The translations under genes were made by a program, and so were the position numbers. 64,000 bases of DNA from Cronobacter malonaticus LMG 23826 (GTDB lineage Bacteria; Pseudomonadota; Gammaproteobacteria; Enterobacterales; Enterobacteriaceae): positions 1,116,001 to 1,180,000 of the forward strand of contig NZ_CP013940.1 of NCBI RefSeq assembly GCF_001277215.2, read 5' to 3'. Below, one piece after another: positions 46,930-55,726 of the stretch; positions within the stretch are counted from its first letter, which is position 1; each line of letters starts with the position of its first letter. The notes below the pieces were generated by a model. It had not been told where the DNA came from. It saw only the letters and a list, made by a program, of their open reading frames with translations, and did not search any database.

Positions 46930-47030
46930 GCGGTCTGGCGTCTTTTTAAAGGCGCACCGAGAAACCGCATCGCGCCACAGACGGCCCGCATACGGCGCTT
47001 TTTTGCTGCCTGCGGGCGTAACGGACGGAT

Positions 47031-47062
47031 GGCGTTGAAGATTTTTTCAACGCCATTTTTTA
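47031..47062 (+). terminator. Terminator after dedD
   Basis: GGCGTTGAA (47031-47039), loop GATTTT, TTCAACGCC (47046-47054) and ATTTTTTATT. It lies just before the cvpA-purF promoter area. Confidence 0.85.
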
Positions 47063-47086
47063 TTAACGCGTGGAAAGGAAATCCCT

Positions 47087-47102
47087 ACGCAAACGTTTTC
47101 TT
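47087..47102 (+). promoter_or_regulatory. PurR operator of cvpA-purF
   Basis: ACGCAAACGTTTTCTT is a perfect match to the PUR box (ACGCAAACGTTTTCnT). PurR with hypoxanthine or guanine would repress cvpA-purF-ubiX. Confidence 0.92.
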
Positions 47103-47160
47103 TTTCTGTTAGAATGCGCCCCGAACCGGATGTCAGGGCGTTTTATCGTGGGACACATTC

Positions 47161-47646
47161 ATGGTCTGGATAGATTACGCCATCATTGCAGTAGTGGGTT
47201 TCTCGTGCCTGGTCAGCCTCATCCGCGGGTTCGTGAGAGAGGCGCTGTCGCTGGTCACCTGGGGCTGTGCTTTCTTTGTCGCCAGTCATTACTACACTTA
47301 CCTGGCAGTCTGGTTCACCGGCTTTGAAGACGAACTGGTACGTAATGGGATAGCTATCGCGGTGCTGTTTATCGCGACGCTTATCGTCGGTGCGATAGTC
47401 AACTATGTGATTGGCGCGCTGGTGGAGAAAACCGGCCTGTCGGGTACAGACAGGGTGTTGGGGATCTGTTTCGGCGCCTTGCGGGGCGTGCTGATTGTCG
47501 CCGCCATTCTGTTCTTTCTTGATACCTTCACGGGCCTGTCCAAAAGCGAGGACTGGCAAAAGTCGCAGCTCATCCCGCAGTTCAGTTTCATCATCAGATG
47601 GTTCTTTGACTATCTGCAAAGCTCGTCAAGTTTCCTGCCCCGGTAA
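47161..47646 (+). CDS. cvpA: Colicin V production protein CvpA
   Basis: CvpA is a four-helix inner membrane protein needed for colicin V production and for tolerance to bile salts; its molecular function is not settled. The 161-residue product matches E. coli CvpA (162 aa). Helices lie at about residues 4-22, 30-50, 62-82 and 102-122; family segments are VSLIRGFVREALSLVTW and GTDRVLGICFGALRGVL. It shares the PurR-controlled promoter with purF, 39 bases downstream. Confidence 0.94.
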   Translation: MVWIDYAIIAVVGFSCLVSLIRGFVREALSLVTWGCAFFVASHYYTYLAVWFTGFEDELVRNGIAIAVLFIATLIVGAIVNYVIGALVEKTGLSGTDRVLGICFGALRGVLIVAAILFFLDTFTGLSKSEDWQKSQLIPQFSFIIRWFFDYLQSSSSFLPR

Positions 47647-47685
47647 TCGTGCCGGGGGCGGTCTTTGAATTGAGGAAAAGACAAC

Positions 47686-49203
47686 ATGTGCGGTATTGTC
47701 GGGATCGCCGGTGTTATGCCGGTCAACCAGTCGATTTATGACGCGTTAACGGTGCTTCAGCACCGCGGGCAGGATGCCGCAGGCATCATCACCATCGATG
47801 CGAATAATTGCTTCCGTCTGCGTAAAGCGAACGGCCTGGTGAATGATGTATTCGAAGCCCGCCACATGCAGCGTCTGCAGGGCAATATGGGTATCGGTCA
47901 TGTGCGCTACCCGACGGCAGGCAGCTCCAGCGCCTCCGAAGCCCAGCCGTTCTATGTGAACTCGCCCTACGGTATTACGCTTGCCCACAACGGCAACCTG
48001 ACGAACGCCCATGAACTGCGCAAAATGCTCTTTGAAGAGAAGCGCCGTCATATCAACACCACCTCAGATTCTGAAATCCTGCTCAATATTTTCGCCAGCG
48101 AGCTGGATAACTTCCGTCACTACCCGCTGGAAGCGGACAACATTTTCGCGGCCATCGCGGCGATGAACCGCCTGATCCGCGGCGCTTACGCGTGCGTAGC
48201 GATGATCATCGGCCACGGCATGGTGGCGTTCCGCGACCCTAACGGTATTCGCCCGCTGGTGCTTGGCAAACGCGACGCCGGTAACGGCCGCGCCGAGTAC
48301 ATGGTGGCGTCCGAGAGCGTGGCGCTCGATACGCTGGGCTTTGAGTTCCTGCGCGACGTAGCGCCTGGCGAAGCGGTGTACATCAGCGAGAAAGGCCAGC
48401 TCTTTACGCGCCAGTGCGCCGACAATCCGGTCAGCAACCCGTGCCTGTTTGAGTATGTTTACTTCGCGCGCCCGGACTCCTTTATCGACAAGATTTCCGT
48501 CTACAGCGCTCGCGTGGAAATGGGCAAAAAGCTCGGCGAGAAAATCGCCCGCGAATGGGAAGATCTGGATATCGACGTGGTGATCCCGATTCCGGAAACC
48601 TCCTGCGATATCGCCCTTGAAATCGCACGCATTCTTAACAAACCCTATCGTCAGGGCTTTGTGAAAAACCGCTACGTCGGACGTACCTTTATCATGCCGG
48701 GGCAACACCTGCGCCGTAAGTCGGTGCGCCGCAAACTGAACGCTAACCGCGCCGAGTTCCGCGATAAAAACGTGCTGCTGGTGGATGACTCCATCGTGCG
48801 CGGCACCACCTCTGAGCAGATTATCGAGATGGCCCGCGAGGCGGGCGCGAAGAAGGTCTATCTGGCCTCTGCCGCGCCGGAAATTCGCTTCCCGAACGTC
48901 TACGGTATCGACATGCCGAGCGCCAACGAGCTCATCGCTCACGGTCGCGAAGTGGACGAAATCCGCCAGATAATCGGCGCAGACGGCCTGATTTTCCAGG
49001 ATCTCGACGATCTTATCGAAGCCGTGCGTGCCGAGAACCCGGATATTCAGCAGTTCGAATGCTCGGTCTTTAATGGCGTTTACGTCACCAAAGATGTCGA
49101 TCACCAGTACCTGGAATACCTCGAATCCCTGCGTAACGATGACGCCAAAGCGGTCATGCGCCAGAACGAAGTCGAAAACTTAGAGATGCATAACGAAGGT
49201 TAA
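47686..49203 (+). CDS. purF: Amidophosphoribosyltransferase PurF
   Basis: PurF makes phosphoribosylamine from PRPP and glutamine, the committed step of purine synthesis. The 505-residue product equals the E. coli length. The N-terminal nucleophile Cys2 is visible at MCGIVGIAG. The glutaminase domain covers about residues 1-235, and the PRT domain holds the PRPP loop [16 protein letters not shown] (about residues 364-379). [15 protein letters not shown] is also conserved. Transcription is controlled by the PUR box before cvpA. Confidence 0.97.
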   Translation: MCGIVGIAGVMPVNQSIYDALTVLQHRGQDAAGIITIDANNCFRLRKANGLVNDVFEARHMQRLQGNMGIGHVRYPTAGSSSASEAQPFYVNSPYGITLAHNGNLTNAHELRKMLFEEKRRHINTTSDSEILLNIFASELDNFRHYPLEADNIFAAIAAMNRLIRGAYACVAMIIGHGMVAFRDPNGIRPLVLGKRDAGNGRAEYMVASESVALDTLGFEFLRDVAPGEAVYISEKGQLFTRQCADNPVSNPCLFEYVYFARPDSFIDKISVYSARVEMGKKLGEKIAREWEDLDIDVVIPIPETSCDIALEIARILNKPYRQGFVKNRYVGRTFIMPGQHLRRKSVRRKLNANRAEFRDKNVLLVDDSIVRGTTSEQIIEMAREAGAKKVYLASAAPEIRFPNVYGIDMPSANELIAHGREVDEIRQIIGADGLIFQDLDDLIEAVRAENPDIQQFECSVFNGVYVTKDVDHQYLEYLESLRNDDAKAVMRQNEVENLEMHNEG

Positions 49204-49220
49204 TCTTCCTGCCTGCCGTC

Positions 49221-49243
49221 GCCCCTTGCGCAATGCGAGGGGC
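49221..49243 (+). other. GC-rich hairpin after purF
   Basis: GCCCCTTGC pairs with GCGAGGGGC around a 5-base loop (GCAAT) with one T-G pair. There is no U run, so it may slow RNA decay or weaken readthrough into ubiX rather than end transcription. Confidence 0.45.
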
Positions 49244-49314
49244 GAAATCCCCGTTTGCATCTCGTCGCGTCTTGCGGCAAAGTCTCGCTCAGTGCTCCTT
49301 TTCCTGATAACTCC

Positions 49315-49884
49315 ATGAAAAAAATCATTGTCGGCATCTCTGGCGCCAGCGGCGCGATTTACGGCATTCGCCTGTTGCAGACGCTACACGCGGTGCCGGA
49401 TGTGGAAACGCATCTCATCATGAGCCAGGCGGCGCGCCAGACGCTGTCGCTTGAAACCGACATGAGCGTGCGCGACGTTCAGGCGCTGGCTGATGTAAAC
49501 CACGACGCGCGCGATATCGCCGCCAGCGTTTCTTCCGGCTCGTTTAAAACCGACGGGATGATTATCCTGCCGTGTTCGATTAAAACGCTCTCCGGCATCG
49601 TGAACAGCTATACCGACGGGCTGCTGACCCGCGCGGCGGATGTGGTGTTAAAAGAGCGTCGCAGGCTGGTGTTGTGCGTACGGGAAACGCCGCTGCATCT
49701 CGGCCATTTACGTCTGATGACGCAGGCTGCGGAACTCGGCGCGATTATCATGCCGCCGATGCCCGCGTTTTATCATCGCCCGCAGACGCTGGATGATGTG
49801 ATTAACCAGACGGTAAACCGCGCGCTCGATCAGCTTGATATCACGCTTCCCGCCGACCTTTTCACCCGCTGGCCAGGCGCGTAA
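49315..49884 (+). CDS. ubiX: Flavin prenyltransferase UbiX
   Basis: UbiX makes prenylated FMN, the cofactor of the UbiD decarboxylase in ubiquinone synthesis. I chose the ATG at 49315 (MKKIIVGISGASGAIYGIRL), giving 189 residues as in E. coli. The FMN-binding GASGA loop and the substrate region KERRRLVLCVRETPLHLGHL (about 120-139) are visible, as is PPMPAFYHRP. It follows purF by 111 bases. Confidence 0.95.
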   Translation: MKKIIVGISGASGAIYGIRLLQTLHAVPDVETHLIMSQAARQTLSLETDMSVRDVQALADVNHDARDIAASVSSGSFKTDGMIILPCSIKTLSGIVNSYTDGLLTRAADVVLKERRRLVLCVRETPLHLGHLRLMTQAAELGAIIMPPMPAFYHRPQTLDDVINQTVNRALDQLDITLPADLFTRWPGA

Positions 49885-50085
49885 TGCACGCCACCCTGGG
49901 GCAAAGCGCAGCGCGGTGCCTCATTATGGGGCAATTCTGCAAGCGCGATCATATCCTCGACATTTAATCCCGCCTTTTGCGATTTCACGCTCAGCGTCTG
50001 CTGCGCGGAATGCTATCTTCATTCACACAACTTCATTGCAACCATTTTTTAACAAATCATGGCGGCGTATGCGGCGACGCAAAGC

Positions 50086-50101
50086 TGGCATGGGAAGTGC
50101 A
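50086..50101 (+). promoter_or_regulatory. Sigma-54 promoter of argT
   Basis: TGGCATGGGAAGTGCA has GG (50087-50088) and GC (50099-50100) exactly 10 bases apart, the -24/-12 pattern, 59 bases before the argT ATG. E. coli and Salmonella argT use such an NtrC-activated promoter. Confidence 0.75.
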
Positions 50102-50160
50102 ACGTCTGGTTGCAACACACAACGCAACAGATAATAAAACAGAAAACTTGAGGGTAATGT

Positions 50161-50943
50161 ATGAAGAAGAAGGTGCTCGCGTTCTCCTTACTGCTTGGCC
50201 TTTCCACCAGCGCCAGCGTTTTCGCCGCGCTCCCCCAGACGGTACGCATCGGTACGGATGCCACCTACGCGCCGTTCTCTTCAAAAGACGCCAAAGGCGA
50301 TTTTGTCGGGTTTGATATCGATCTCGGCAACGAGATGTGTAAACGCATGCAGGTGAAATGCACCTGGGTTGGCAGCGATTTCGATTCCCTGATCCCGTCG
50401 CTTAAGGCGAAAAAAATCGACGCGATTATCTCTTCGCTCTCTATTACCGAAAAGCGCCAGAAAGAGATCGCCTTCTCTGACAAGCTTTACGCTGCAGACT
50501 CCCGCCTGATCGCCGCCAAAGGCGCGACCATTCAGCCGACCATTGAATCGCTGAAAGGCAAACATGTGGGCGTGCTCCAGGGCTCCACGCAGGAAGCCTA
50601 CGCCAATGAAAAATGGCACGGGAAGGGCGTTGATGTCGTGGCGTACCAGAACCAGGATCTGATCTACTCGGATCTCTCGGCGGGCCGTCTCGATGCAGCG
50701 CTGCAGGATGAAGTGGCCGCCAGCGAAGGCTTCCTCAAACAGCCTGCCGGGAAGGATTACGCGTTTGCCGGCCCGTCGGTGAAAGACAAAAACTACTTTG
50801 GCGACGGTACCGGCGTTGGCCTGCGTAAAGAAGACGCCGAGCTGAAAGCCGCGTTCGACAAAGCGCTCGGCGAAATCCGCAAAGACGGCACCTACGACAA
50901 AATGGCGAAGAAATATTTCGACTTTAACGTCTACGGCGACTGA
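50161..50943 (+). CDS. argT: Lysine/arginine/ornithine-binding periplasmic protein ArgT
   Basis: ArgT (LAO-binding protein) delivers basic amino acids to the HisQMP transporter. The 260-residue protein has a signal peptide ending near VFAA, then [20 protein letters not shown] and the ligand-binding [16 protein letters not shown] region with two Cys (about 60 and 67) that form the known disulfide. Sequence is closer to E. coli ArgT than to HisJ ([20 protein letters not shown]). It precedes hisJ, as in E. coli and Salmonella. Confidence 0.95.
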   Translation: MKKKVLAFSLLLGLSTSASVFAALPQTVRIGTDATYAPFSSKDAKGDFVGFDIDLGNEMCKRMQVKCTWVGSDFDSLIPSLKAKKIDAIISSLSITEKRQKEIAFSDKLYAADSRLIAAKGATIQPTIESLKGKHVGVLQGSTQEAYANEKWHGKGVDVVAYQNQDLIYSDLSAGRLDAALQDEVAASEGFLKQPAGKDYAFAGPSVKDKNYFGDGTGVGLRKEDAELKAAFDKALGEIRKDGTYDKMAKKYFDFNVYGD

Positions 50944-51006
50944 TTGCCCGTAAGGCATTCGCCAGCCGGTCACCATGATAGTGCGTGGCTGGCTGGCGTG
51001 ACGCAA

Positions 51007-51029
51007 TCTGGTGCATCTTATGCACCAGA
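51007..51029. promoter_or_regulatory. Perfect palindrome in the argT-hisJ gap (possible NtrC-type site)
   Basis: TCTGGTGCAT (51007-51016), spacer CTT and ATGCACCAGA (51020-51029) form a 10-bp perfect inverted repeat. It ends 88 bases before the hisJ sigma-54 promoter match. The half-site GGTGCA is NtrC-like, but the arm order is the reverse of the usual GCACC...GGTGC. A transcript hairpin is the other reading. Confidence 0.5.
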
Positions 51030-51116
51030 AAAGGGCGTAAGCGCATTTCTACGCACCGAAAATGAAAATAAATCTATCTCAGCGCGCATAAAGTTTTGAT
51101 TACGAGGCGGCAGTGA

Positions 51117-51132
51117 TGGCACGATAAGTGCA
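51117..51132 (+). promoter_or_regulatory. Sigma-54 promoter upstream of hisJ
   Basis: TGGCACGATAAGTGCA has GG (51118-51119) and GC (51130-51131) exactly 10 bases apart and the consensus TGGCACG start. It lies 47 bases before the hisJ ATG. Confidence 0.75.
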
Positions 51133-51178
51133 GTTTTTCCGCCTGACATTTAAATATGCGCGTCTGATGAGGATAGTT

Positions 51179-51961
51179 ATGAAAAAAAGGCTGTTAGCAC
51201 TTTCTCTGGGGCTGGCGCTGTCCAGCATTTCTGGGGCTTTCGCAGCAATTCCGCAGCACTTACGTATCGGCACTGACCCTACCTATGCGCCGTTTGAATC
51301 GAAAAACGCGCAGGGCGAACTGGTCGGTTTCGACATCGATCTGGCCAAAGAGCTGTGCAAACGCATTCAGACGCAATGTTCGTTCACTGAACAGCCGCTG
51401 GATGCACTGATCCCGTCGCTGAAAGCGAAGAAAATCGACGCGATTATGTCGTCGCTGTCGATCACCGAAAAACGCCAGCAGGAAATCGCCTTTACCGACA
51501 AGCTCTACGCCGCGGATTCGCGCCTCGTGGTAGCGAAAGGCTCGCCCATTCAGCCGACGCTGGAGTCGCTGAAGGGCAAACGCGTGGGCGTGTTGCAGGG
51601 CACCACTCAGGAAACCTACGGTAACGAGCACTGGGCGCCGAAAGGCGTGGAAATTGTCTCTTATCAGGGCCAGGACAATATCTATTCCGACCTGACCGCG
51701 GGCCGTATCGACGCCGCGTTTCAGGATGAAGTGGCCGCCAGCGAAGGCTTTCTGAAGCAGCCAGTGGGCAAGGGCTATCAGTTCGGCGGCCCGTCGATTA
51801 AGGATGAAAAACTCTTTGGCGTCGGCACCGGCATGGGTATTCGCAAAGAGGATAACGAACTGCGCGAGGCGCTGAACAAGGCGTTTGCCGACATGCGCGC
51901 CGACGGCACCTACGAGAAGCTTGCCAAAAAGTATTTCGATTTTAACGTCTACGGCGATTAA
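51179..51961 (+). CDS. hisJ: Histidine-binding periplasmic protein HisJ
   Basis: HisJ binds L-histidine and presents it to HisQMP. I chose the ATG at 51179 ([20 protein letters not shown]) preceded by GAGG, giving 260 residues. The signal peptide ends near AFAA, then [20 protein letters not shown] and [16 protein letters not shown]. The gene clearly arose by duplication with argT (shared [10 protein letters not shown] end). A GC-rich hairpin separates it from hisQ. Confidence 0.95.
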   Translation: MKKRLLALSLGLALSSISGAFAAIPQHLRIGTDPTYAPFESKNAQGELVGFDIDLAKELCKRIQTQCSFTEQPLDALIPSLKAKKIDAIMSSLSITEKRQQEIAFTDKLYAADSRLVVAKGSPIQPTLESLKGKRVGVLQGTTQETYGNEHWAPKGVEIVSYQGQDNIYSDLTAGRIDAAFQDEVAASEGFLKQPVGKGYQFGGPSIKDEKLFGVGTGMGIRKEDNELREALNKAFADMRADGTYEKLAKKYFDFNVYGD

Positions 51962-51973
51962 TCCGCACGCGTT

Positions 51974-52007
51974 TGCACGGCGCCCTGCGGGGCGCCGATG
52001 GGCCGTG
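51974..52007 (+). other. Stable hairpin between hisJ and hisQ
   Basis: The inner stem GGCGCC/GGCGCC (51980-51985 with 51991-51996) is extended by an outer GCACGG/CCGTGC pair (51975-51980 with 52003-52008, bulged). It sits where Salmonella has the REP element that keeps hisJ mRNA more abundant than hisQMP. Same role is inferred. Confidence 0.55.
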
Positions 52008-52034
52008 CGCACGCTGAGTACAGGATAAGTCACC

Positions 52035-52721
52035 ATGCTGTATGGGTTTTCACAGGTAATACTCCAGGGCGCGCTCGTCACCCTGGAGCTGGCGCTCAGC
52101 GCCGTTGTCCTCTCGGTGGCGATTGGTCTGGTCGGCGCGGGGGCGAAGCTCTCACGCAACCGCCCGCTGGCGCTGATTTTTGAAGCGTACACGACGCTGA
52201 TTCGCGGCGTGCCCGATCTCGTTCTGATGCTGCTGATTTTTTACGGTTTGCAGATCGCGCTGAACGCCATTACCGACGCGCTGGGATTCAGCCAGTTTGA
52301 TATCGACCCGATGATCGCGGGTATCATTACGCTTGGGTTTATCTACGGCGCTTATTTCACCGAAACCTTCCGCGGCGCGTATCTCGCCGTGCCGAAAGGC
52401 CATATCGAGGCGGCGACCGCGTTTGGTTTTACCGGCTCGCAAACCTTCCGCCGGATTCTGTTTCCTTCCATGATGCGCTATGCGCTGCCGGGCATCGGCA
52501 ACAACTGGCAGGTGATTTTAAAAGCCACCGCGCTGGTGTCGTTACTGGGGCTGGAAGATGTCGTGAAAGCGACGCAGCTTGCCGGGAAAAGCACCTGGCA
52601 GCCGTTTTACTTCGCGATTGTCTGCGGGCTGATTTATCTGGTGTTTACCACGCTCTCCAACGGCGTTCTGCTGCTGCTTGAGCGCCGCTATACCGTGGGC
52701 GTGAAGAGGGCCGACCTGTGA
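52035..52721 (+). CDS. hisQ: Histidine/LAO transport permease HisQ
   Basis: HisQ is one of two membrane subunits of the HisQMP2 ABC importer. The 228-residue protein has five membrane segments and the EAA loop near residues 120-150 (GHIEAATAFGFTGSQTFRRI) that contacts HisP. A typical polar amino-acid permease motif RGVPDLVLMLLIFYG is present near 59. Its end overlaps hisM by four bases. Confidence 0.95.
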   Translation: MLYGFSQVILQGALVTLELALSAVVLSVAIGLVGAGAKLSRNRPLALIFEAYTTLIRGVPDLVLMLLIFYGLQIALNAITDALGFSQFDIDPMIAGIITLGFIYGAYFTETFRGAYLAVPKGHIEAATAFGFTGSQTFRRILFPSMMRYALPGIGNNWQVILKATALVSLLGLEDVVKATQLAGKSTWQPFYFAIVCGLIYLVFTTLSNGVLLLLERRYTVGVKRADL

Positions 52722-53434
52722 TCGAGATTATTCAGGAGTACTGGAAATCCCTGCTGTGGACCGACGGCTATCGCTTTACGGGTGTGGCGATTACGCTCTG
52801 GCTGCTTATCGCCTCGGTGGTGATGGGCGGCGTGCTGGCGGTTTTTCTCGCCATTGGCCGCGTTTCGGAAAACAAGCTGGTCTGGTTCCCTATCTGGCTG
52901 TTTACTTATATCTTTCGCGGCACGCCGCTCTATGTGCAACTGCTGGTGTTTTACTCCGGCATGTACACGCTGGACGTGGTGAAAGGCACCCAGTTACTCA
53001 ATGAGTTTTTCCGCAGCGGCCTCAACTGTACCGTGCTGGCGCTGACGCTCAACACCTGCGCGTACACCACCGAGATCTTCGCGGGCGCCATTCGTGCCGT
53101 GCCGCATGGCGAAATCGAGGCGGCGCGCGCTTATGGCTTTTCACGCTTTAAAATGTACCGCTGCATTATTCTGCCGTCGGCGCTTCGCATCGCGCTGCCT
53201 GCCTACAGCAATGAGGTGATCCTGATGCTGCACTCCACGGCGCTGGCGTTTACCGCGACCGTGCCGGATCTGCTGAAGATCGCCCGCGACATTAACGCCG
53301 CCACTTACCAGCCGTTTACGGCATTTGGCATCGCGGCGGTGCTGTACCTGATTATCTCTTATGTGCTGATAAGCCTGTTCCGCAAGGCGGAAAAGCGCTG
53401 GCTGCGGCACCTGAAACCGGCTTCAACGCACTGA
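52718..53434 (+). CDS. hisM: Histidine/LAO transport permease HisM
   Basis: HisM is the second membrane subunit of HisQMP2. It starts at a GTG overlapping the hisQ stop and has 238 residues. Five membrane segments, [18 protein letters not shown] (about 65-82) and the EAA loop [20 protein letters not shown] (about 130-150) are visible. The strict overlap with hisQ fits equal synthesis of the two permeases. hisP follows after 10 bases. Confidence 0.95.
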   Translation: MIEIIQEYWKSLLWTDGYRFTGVAITLWLLIASVVMGGVLAVFLAIGRVSENKLVWFPIWLFTYIFRGTPLYVQLLVFYSGMYTLDVVKGTQLLNEFFRSGLNCTVLALTLNTCAYTTEIFAGAIRAVPHGEIEAARAYGFSRFKMYRCIILPSALRIALPAYSNEVILMLHSTALAFTATVPDLLKIARDINAATYQPFTAFGIAAVLYLIISYVLISLFRKAEKRWLRHLKPASTH

Positions 53435-53444
53435 GTGGCTATGC

Positions 53445-54218
53445 ATGTCTGAAAATAAATTAAACGTTACCGATCTGCACAAGCGCTACGGCGAACATGA
53501 AGTGCTTAAAGGGGTATCGCTGAAGGCGAACGCCGGCGATGTCATCAGCATTATCGGCTCTTCCGGCTCCGGCAAGAGCACCTTCCTGCGCTGCATTAAT
53601 TTTCTCGAAAAGCCCAGCGAAGGCACTATTGTGGTGAACAACCAGAACATCACGCTGGTGCGCGATAAAGACGGCCAGCTCAAGGTGGCTGATAAAAAAC
53701 AGCTGCGCCTTCTGCGCACGCGCCTGACGATGGTGTTCCAGCACTTTAACCTGTGGAGCCACATGACGGTGCTGGAGAACGTGATGGAAGCGCCGATTCA
53801 GGTGCTGGGCTTAAGCAAACAGGATGCGCGCGAGCGGGCGGTGAAATACCTCGCCAAAGTGGGCATCGATGAGCGCGCGCAGGGCAAATACCCGGTGCAT
53901 CTCTCCGGCGGTCAGCAGCAGCGCGTATCGATTGCCCGCGCGCTGGCGATGGAGCCGGATGTCTTGCTGTTCGACGAACCGACCTCCGCGCTGGACCCGG
54001 AACTGGTGGGCGAAGTGCTGCGCATTATGCAGAAGCTCGCCGAAGAGGGCAAAACGATGGTGGTGGTGACGCACGAAATGGAGTTTGCCCGCCACGTTTC
54101 CTCGCATGTGATTTTCCTGCATCAGGGCAAAATCGAAGAAGAAGGGCCGCCGGACGCGCTCTTTAACAACCCGCAAAGCCCGCGTCTGCAGCAGTTTTTG
54201 AAGGGATCGCTGAAGTAA
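53445..54218 (+). CDS. hisP: Histidine/LAO transport ATP-binding protein HisP
   Basis: HisP is the ATPase that drives import through HisQM. The 257-residue protein has Walker [10 protein letters not shown] (about residues 39-47), the Q loop MVFQHFNLW, the signature [18 protein letters not shown] (about 154-171) and Walker [13 protein letters not shown] with the switch His in [12 protein letters not shown]. It closes the argT-hisJQMP operon. A hairpin (GACCGGC/GCCGGTC, 54228-54247) follows at the convergent border with the RES gene. Confidence 0.97.
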   Translation: MSENKLNVTDLHKRYGEHEVLKGVSLKANAGDVISIIGSSGSGKSTFLRCINFLEKPSEGTIVVNNQNITLVRDKDGQLKVADKKQLRLLRTRLTMVFQHFNLWSHMTVLENVMEAPIQVLGLSKQDARERAVKYLAKVGIDERAQGKYPVHLSGGQQQRVSIARALAMEPDVLLFDEPTSALDPELVGEVLRIMQKLAEEGKTMVVVTHEMEFARHVSSHVIFLHQGKIEEEGPPDALFNNPQSPRLQQFLKGSLK

Positions 54219-54227
54219 TGCACAACA

Positions 54228-54247
54228 GACCGGCAGGGACGCCGGTC
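54228..54247. terminator. Hairpin at the convergent hisP / RES-gene border
   Basis: GACCGGC (54228-54234), loop AGGGAC, GCCGGTC (54241-54247). No clear T run on either strand, so termination here would be weak or factor-dependent. Confidence 0.45.
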
Positions 54248-54251
54248 ACGC

Positions 54252-54890
54252 TTAATCGTCTATCAGTATTAACCCCATCTCATCGGCCAGCCGGTAAATT
54301 TCGGTCAGCGCTCCCTGCATCAGCGGCAGGCTCTCATGCAGCGTAAGGCGGTTAATGCGATCCCCGAAGAGCATCAGCGCTTTGCCGCCGTGCTGGCGCG
54401 ACGCCCAGCTAATACCGTGAAGGCGCGGATTCGCGGCGTGAATGGCCGCCGCCCACAGGCGCGTTTGCGGATAACACTGCGGAGAGCTGCCGGTCAGCGC
54501 CGCCTGCGTGACGCCCCAGCGGCGCAGCAGCACCGGCGTCAGGTTCGCCAGCTCAAGCGCCACGTCCGGCGTTAACGTGCTGATACAGAGTTCGCGAGCC
54601 TTGCGCAGATCGAAGCTGGCGCCTGAGGCATCTGGCGGAACATCGTGAAACAGCGATTCCATAATCGCCACTTCGGCGTCGATACCGCCATAAAGCGTGG
54701 GAATAAGACGGCCATCGGCGCGCTGTAGCGGGCTGAAACGCGCGTTACCATAACCGGGGTTGAACGCGTCGCCCGCGAACTGGCGGCTGTGAACGCGAAC
54801 TATCCGCTTCCCTGCGGGCCATACCGTGACGCGCGGCACCTGCATATCCGCAGGCGGCGCAGGCAGGCGTTCATCCCTGAAATCAACCAT
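54252..54890 (-). CDS. RES-domain protein (probable NAD+-degrading toxin)
   Basis: The 212-residue protein shows the RES domain pattern: an Arg near the start of the fold (IVRVHSRQFAGDAFNPGYGN), the segment GRLIPTLYGGIDAEVAIMES with Tyr and Glu, and a later Ser/Arg region (ISWASRQHGGKALMLFGDRI). RES toxins (COG5654) deplete NAD+ by phosphorolysis or hydrolysis and are usually paired with an Xre/MbcA/ParS-type antitoxin. The ATG overlaps the end of the upstream gene by eight bases, so translation is coupled. It lies between hisP and yfcH, where E. coli has no such genes. Toxicity is inferred from family. Confidence 0.8.
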   Translation of the reverse strand: MVDFRDERLPAPPADMQVPRVTVWPAGKRIVRVHSRQFAGDAFNPGYGNARFSPLQRADGRLIPTLYGGIDAEVAIMESLFHDVPPDASGASFDLRKARELCISTLTPDVALELANLTPVLLRRWGVTQAALTGSSPQCYPQTRLWAAAIHAANPRLHGISWASRQHGGKALMLFGDRINRLTLHESLPLMQGALTEIYRLADEMGLILIDD

Positions 54891-55587
54891 GCATCGGCCC
54901 TTCGGCTTCCGCTTTTGCGGCGTCCAGCACCGCCTGCGGATCGGCTTTCAGCCGGTCTTTGGGTTTTGCGCCGCCAAGCCAGGCATTGGGTGAATGGAAC
55001 CACAGGGCGATAGTCCAGGGTGTTTTCTCGCGAAACAGAGCAAGAATGGGTTTGAGCGATGGCAGCGGCTGACCGCCTTCGTCAAACGCCCAGGCAGGGT
55101 AGCGATCTTTGCCATTGACCGGCAGCGCGAAGACTTTACCCGCCTGTTTCCAGCGGTTCGCGGTCGCGCTCGGATTTTTCAGCGCGGCACCGGCGGCAAG
55201 GCTCACTTCGCCTGCGGACAGCCACTGGCCTTCATCAAGCACGGTCTGGCGCAGCGCGTCAAGCCGCTCACGGTTACGGGCCTGCAACGGCGCGGCGTGC
55301 GCGGGCTCGCTGTTATGCCCGGCGCGCTTCATTTGCGACACGGCCGTGACGGCGCTGACAATCGCAAGCCGCAGATCGTTATCCAGCGTCTCTTCGTTTA
55401 CATCATCCGGCATTTTAAGCATCAGATAACGCCCGGCGTCTTCACCTGGTATATCGGAAAGCTGAATACGCCCCCAGGGCGCAGGCGTCTCGTGAAGGGA
55501 CGTCACCAGATGCTCAACGTCGACAAACTCGACGCTGACATCCAGCGGATACTCTTTCAGTTTTACGTGGCGTGAACGAGAAGTCAT
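54883..55587 (-). CDS. Probable antitoxin partner of the RES protein
   Basis: This 234-residue protein precedes the RES gene with an eight-base overlap. The N-terminal 70 residues have a mixed alpha/beta pattern I do not recognise. A middle segment LSAGEVSLAAGAALKNPSAT (about residues 125-145) followed by ANRWKQAGKVFAL looks like a winged or plain helix-turn-helix. The C-terminal part (PSLKPILALFREKTPWTIAL, then WFHSPNAWLGGAKPKDRL) resembles the MbcA/ParS/Xre toxin-binding domain (the SPNAWLGG, KP-D-L core). It is longer than usual Xre antitoxins (about 140-160 aa). GAGG stands before the ATG, and a repeat-bearing promoter lies upstream. The antitoxin role is inferred from context and C-terminal likeness. 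Confidence 0.65.
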   Translation of the reverse strand: MTSRSRHVKLKEYPLDVSVEFVDVEHLVTSLHETPAPWGRIQLSDIPGEDAGRYLMLKMPDDVNEETLDNDLRLAIVSAVTAVSQMKRAGHNSEPAHAAPLQARNRERLDALRQTVLDEGQWLSAGEVSLAAGAALKNPSATANRWKQAGKVFALPVNGKDRYPAWAFDEGGQPLPSLKPILALFREKTPWTIALWFHSPNAWLGGAKPKDRLKADPQAVLDAAKAEAEGPMHG

Positions 55588-55597
55588 AGCGCCCCTC

Positions 55598-55633
55598 TTC
55601 GTGATATAAATGATATTCGTGATATTGATTATA
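55598..55633 (-). promoter_or_regulatory. Promoter and operator-like repeats of the RES operon
   Basis: On the minus strand TATAAT (55628-55633) is followed by two direct copies of ATATCACGAA (plus-strand TTCGTGATAT at 55598-55607 and 55616-55625), 18 bases apart, between the -10 and the start codon. A clear -35 is lacking. The position fits autorepression by the antitoxin. Confidence 0.6.
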
Positions 55634-55726
55634 ACGTAATCAAGTGAGGGAATGCCAGCGGTGGGTGAAACGTTTAAAAAATAGCGTCACGCGGGCAACG
55701 TTGCTGCCCGCTTAGCCAAAAACACA

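Noticed and set aside
49885..50085. NtrC enhancer sites upstream of the argT sigma-54 promoter
   Set aside because: GCGCAGCGCGGTGC near 49905 is only a partial match and no clean GCACC-GGTGC pair is present, so I did not annotate it.
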